NCBI GenBank assembly: GCA_964583155.1
Contig: CAZOUY010000011.1
Location: forward strand, 1 to 33,852
Reading direction: 5' to 3'
Source: CAG-826 sp964583155
GTDB taxonomy: Bacteria > Bacillota_I > Bacilli_A > RFN20 > CAG-826
Length of the DNA: 33,852 nucleotides
Below are positions 31,905 through 33,852 of this stretch, piece after piece; the stretch's first letter is position 1; each line of letters starts with the position of its first letter. The position numbers and the translations under genes are program-made. The notes below the pieces were generated by a model. It did not search any database. It was not told where the DNA came from and saw only the letters and a program-made list of their open reading frames with translations.

Positions 31905-33534
31905 AATTACATACTACCTTTCTCAAAAATTCATAGACTCTAGAATCCACAGATTGCAATTTGCTTTGTATATCTTTTGAACTATTCATTATTTTATAGT
32001 ACATATTAATAAAGTCTCTTTTTTCATTTTCTGGAACATTATATATAATAAGATTATTGTCAATGCTAAGCCCAGTGAAAGTTCCTATTAAAGAGGATGT
32101 TCTATACCATGCGCATCTGATTGATGATTTATCAAAGAACAAACAAAAACTATGTGTGATCATGGGTAAATTATCATTTTGATTAATCTCTATGTAGATC
32201 ATGTTTTGTGCTACAATCTCGTCTATTTGTTCCTGATCCAATCGGTTTTGACCAGATAATCCTTCATACCCAATCCAATCTCTTATTTCTTCTTGAACAT
32301 CTAGTTGGTCTTCTAACTCCCTAATCTTATCTTCAGATAATGTTGTTTGGCCAATATGCCAATCTGAAAATTCTATTAGAGGCTTTAAATAGGAAAAAAG
32401 GAATTTAAGTTCTTTGATAAGATAGTATTCGTTATGTTCTTCATTGTATAAAATTTCACTTAAGAATTTATACAAAATCTGTATATTTTGATACTTATAA
32501 TAATCGTTGTCTTCTCCTAACAACCAACACTTTAAATTATCAAAACCATTAAATATTTCCTTTTTAAAGAGTAATGTCTTGTATTTTTTTAATATTTTTC
32601 TTTTTTCATCAGTTAGAGCATTATATAATACTTCATAGTGTAATTTCGCTAAAAAGTCAATATTTCCAATTATATTGTGTTTTTTTTCAAATTTATATCT
32701 AATATAGCGGTCAACTCTTCTTCTACTTTTTTCGTCTTTCGCAATAAAGCATTTAATTATTTCTTTTAAAGTATCGAATAAATGTGAATTTGTACTGCTA
32801 CCATAATAGATATATTTGACTTTTTTTTGAATATTGGATGCAATTGCCATTGAGGATAAAGCGGTACAATCATAATTATATATTTCGTCTGTTATTATGT
32901 GTAATTCGTAACCTTCTTGCTGACAAGTTAGTTCTTTGGATGTTAAAATATAATCACTGACCGTAGTGCACTCATATTCACCTTTTAAACTATTTAATAT
33001 AACATTACTCATAAGTTTTTCGTAATGATATTTATAATTCAAAAACTCTATTTCTTTATACTGATATTCGCAAAGAATCGTATTACAAATTGTTTCATAT
33101 GAAGCCGTGTTTAAATCTTCATATATATTTCTATCATTATGTAATGAAGATAAATACCAAGATTGTCTTATTATGCTGTCTTGACATTTAATATCGATAT
33201 AGAAAATCATGAATTTAGGCTTGATGACCGATGATTCAATTTCTTTTTTTATCAAATCACATTCTCGCCTACATTCTTCACTATTAAAATAAGCATTGTC
33301 AATAAATGCAATAAATAAGCTTGTTTTTTTTATAGCTTTTGCTTCTTCATCTACAAAATTGTTTGATGTGTACAAATTCGATTCATTTGTTACATTGTTT
33401 TTCATACAATAAAATGGTATTTCTTTACTGGCTAAAAAGTTGTGAATGGCTTTGACGTATTTTTCATAGTTTTCGCTAAAAAAAGATAAAAAAACAAGGT
33501 TTTTAACATCTAGTTCTTTATAAATCTCATTCAC
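31888..33534 (-). CDS. TIR-domain protein with large unknown C-terminal region
   Basis: A 548-residue protein, first gene of the operon. Residues ~10-130 fit a TIR domain: VFLSFFSEN at the first strand, then TSLFIAFIDNAYFNSEECRRE, where the Glu near residue 91 in the S-x2-C-x2-E pattern sits at the catalytic position of TIR NADases. The remaining ~400 residues are unknown; ELHIITDEI...NIQKKVKYIYYG near 210-245 and IRCAWYRTSSL...LIIYNVPE near the end look like two halves of one mixed alpha/beta domain. GTG 33534 is chosen because GGGGAG lies eight bases before it; a TTG at 33552 would sit on the site. Bacterial TIR proteins often act in phage defence. Confidence 0.85.
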   Translation of the reverse strand: MNEIYKELDVKNLVFLSFFSENYEKYVKAIHNFLASKEIPFYCMKNNVTNESNLYTSNNFVDEEAKAIKKTSLFIAFIDNAYFNSEECRRECDLIKKEIESSVIKPKFMIFYIDIKCQDSIIRQSWYLSSLHNDRNIYEDLNTASYETICNTILCEYQYKEIEFLNYKYHYEKLMSNVILNSLKGEYECTTVSDYILTSKELTCQQEGYELHIITDEIYNYDCTALSSMAIASNIQKKVKYIYYGSSTNSHLFDTLKEIIKCFIAKDEKSRRRVDRYIRYKFEKKHNIIGNIDFLAKLHYEVLYNALTDEKRKILKKYKTLLFKKEIFNGFDNLKCWLLGEDNDYYKYQNIQILYKFLSEILYNEEHNEYYLIKELKFLFSYLKPLIEFSDWHIGQTTLSEDKIRELEDQLDVQEEIRDWIGYEGLSGQNRLDQEQIDEIVAQNMIYIEINQNDNLPMITHSFCLFFDKSSIRCAWYRTSSLIGTFTGLSIDNNLIIYNVPENEKRDFINMYYKIMNSSKDIQSKLQSVDSRVYEFLRKVVCNYERNN

Positions 33535-33663
33535 CTTAAATACTCCCCTCAAAAAAAACAGGTTAATAATATACGGATTTGCAAACTAAACTCCGAAAAA
33601 TAAACCATTTTCCGCTTACTTGCATAAATATATAGTATAGATAACCTGCTTAATAATTAAAAA
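33535..33663 (-). promoter_or_regulatory. Leader of the TIR operon with distant inverted repeat and T run
   Basis: On the minus strand, a TATACT near 33635 could be the -10. CAGGTTA near 33645 and TAACCTG near 33560 are inverted repeats ~80 bp apart; the second is followed by nine T residues directly before the ribosome binding site. CGGAAAAT-ggttt-ATTTTTCG is a hairpin between them. Whether this is a tRNA terminator or an attenuator is unclear. Confidence 0.35.
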
Positions 33664-33737
33664 TGGAGCTGCAATGTGGATTCGAACCACAACTTCCTTA
33701 TTACAATAAAGGCGTCCTACTTTTAGACTACAGCAGC
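33664..33737 (-). tRNA. tRNA-Thr(TGT)-like gene with two stem mismatches
   Basis: A 74-nt cloverleaf on the minus strand with encoded CCA, T loop TTCGAAT and a perfect T stem TGTGG/CCACA. The anticodon loop ATTGTAA gives anticodon TGT (Thr) and the discriminator is T. The acceptor stem GCTGCTG/TTGCAGC has a T-T opposition at the sixth pair and a G-T at the seventh. The anticodon stem CCTTT/TAAGG has a T-T at its innermost pair. It may be a divergent or decaying copy. Confidence 0.75.
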
Positions 33738-33802
33738 GTATCTATGATTATTATAAAAATACAGTTTTAAAATGTCAATAGCTATTCGAAAAAATGATGT
33801 GT

Positions 33803-33852
33803 TAAGTGACAAAGTAAACGCGAAAGAAGGAAAAAAGAAAAAGAAGTATAAT
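33803..33852 (+). mobile_element. Left end of a second ISLre2-type element (runs off the window)
   Basis: taagtgacaaagtaaa at 33803-33818 is the exact reverse complement of the right end of the ISLre2 remnant at 384-399. The following A/G-rich run ending gaagtataat resembles the sequence just before the transposase start at 30-50. The rest of the element lies beyond the window. Confidence 0.6.

Overview
The window reads as a low-GC Gram-positive (Firmicutes) chromosome segment. The evidence is the order ecfA1-ecfA2-ecfT-truA-rplM-rpsI, AGGAGG-type ribosome binding sites, tRNA genes that encode CCA, and TGA used as a stop (for example TGA TGA ends the gene at 9014-9883), which rules out the Mycoplasma code. 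A CwlD-like amidase argues for a peptidoglycan wall. An uncultured Erysipelotrichia-like Bacillus fits, but that placement is inference. Related ISLre2-type terminal sequence lies at both edges (taagtgacaaagtaaa at 33803, its reverse complement at 384-399). This suggests the window may be a contig broken at repeats.

Layout. 1-1910 is insertion-sequence debris (ISLre2 remnant, internally deleted IS30-like element, ~75-bp miniature copy) around a tRNA-Ile and a small membrane protein. 2010-8844 is core: a metallophosphoesterase, a cell-wall amidase, rplM-rpsI with a strong promoter and an L13-type leader, and an operon comEB-ecfA1-ecfA2-ecfT-truA in which TruA is fused to a PHP phosphatase domain. 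8993-14224 holds a Cof-type HAD phosphatase and a three-gene phosphonate operon: nucleotidyltransferase-PEP mutase, phosphonopyruvate decarboxylase, and nucleotidyltransferase-phosphonoacetaldehyde reductase. It predicts 2-hydroxyethylphosphonate and nucleotidyl activation of it or another phosphonate. 14241-25477 is general metabolism: MazG-like, GH13 amylase, an operon nadE-Nudix-ABC exporter, an alpha/beta hydrolase, a P-loop kinase and several membrane or unknown proteins. 25733-27865 has tRNA-Pro and an acyltransferase/glycosyltransferase lipid pair. 27866-33663 is AT-rich accessory DNA: unknown genes, a decayed ATPase gene, and a compact operon coding for a TIR-domain protein, an ornithine-decarboxylase-fold PLP protein and a protein that distantly resembles isocyanide synthases. 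A tRNA-Thr-like gene sits just upstream of that operon.

Two items stand out. NAD synthetase (18751-20868) carries a complete Phd/YefM antitoxin-type DNA-binding domain at its N terminus, and a perfect 14-bp palindrome lies in its own promoter region; this suggests an autoregulated NAD synthetase. The TIR-PLP-isocyanide-synthase-like operon at 29807-33534 matches no system I can name and is the best candidate for an undescribed immune or small-molecule locus. The phosphonate operon, with two different nucleotidyltransferases and no visible aminotransferase or phosphonate transferase, is the third.
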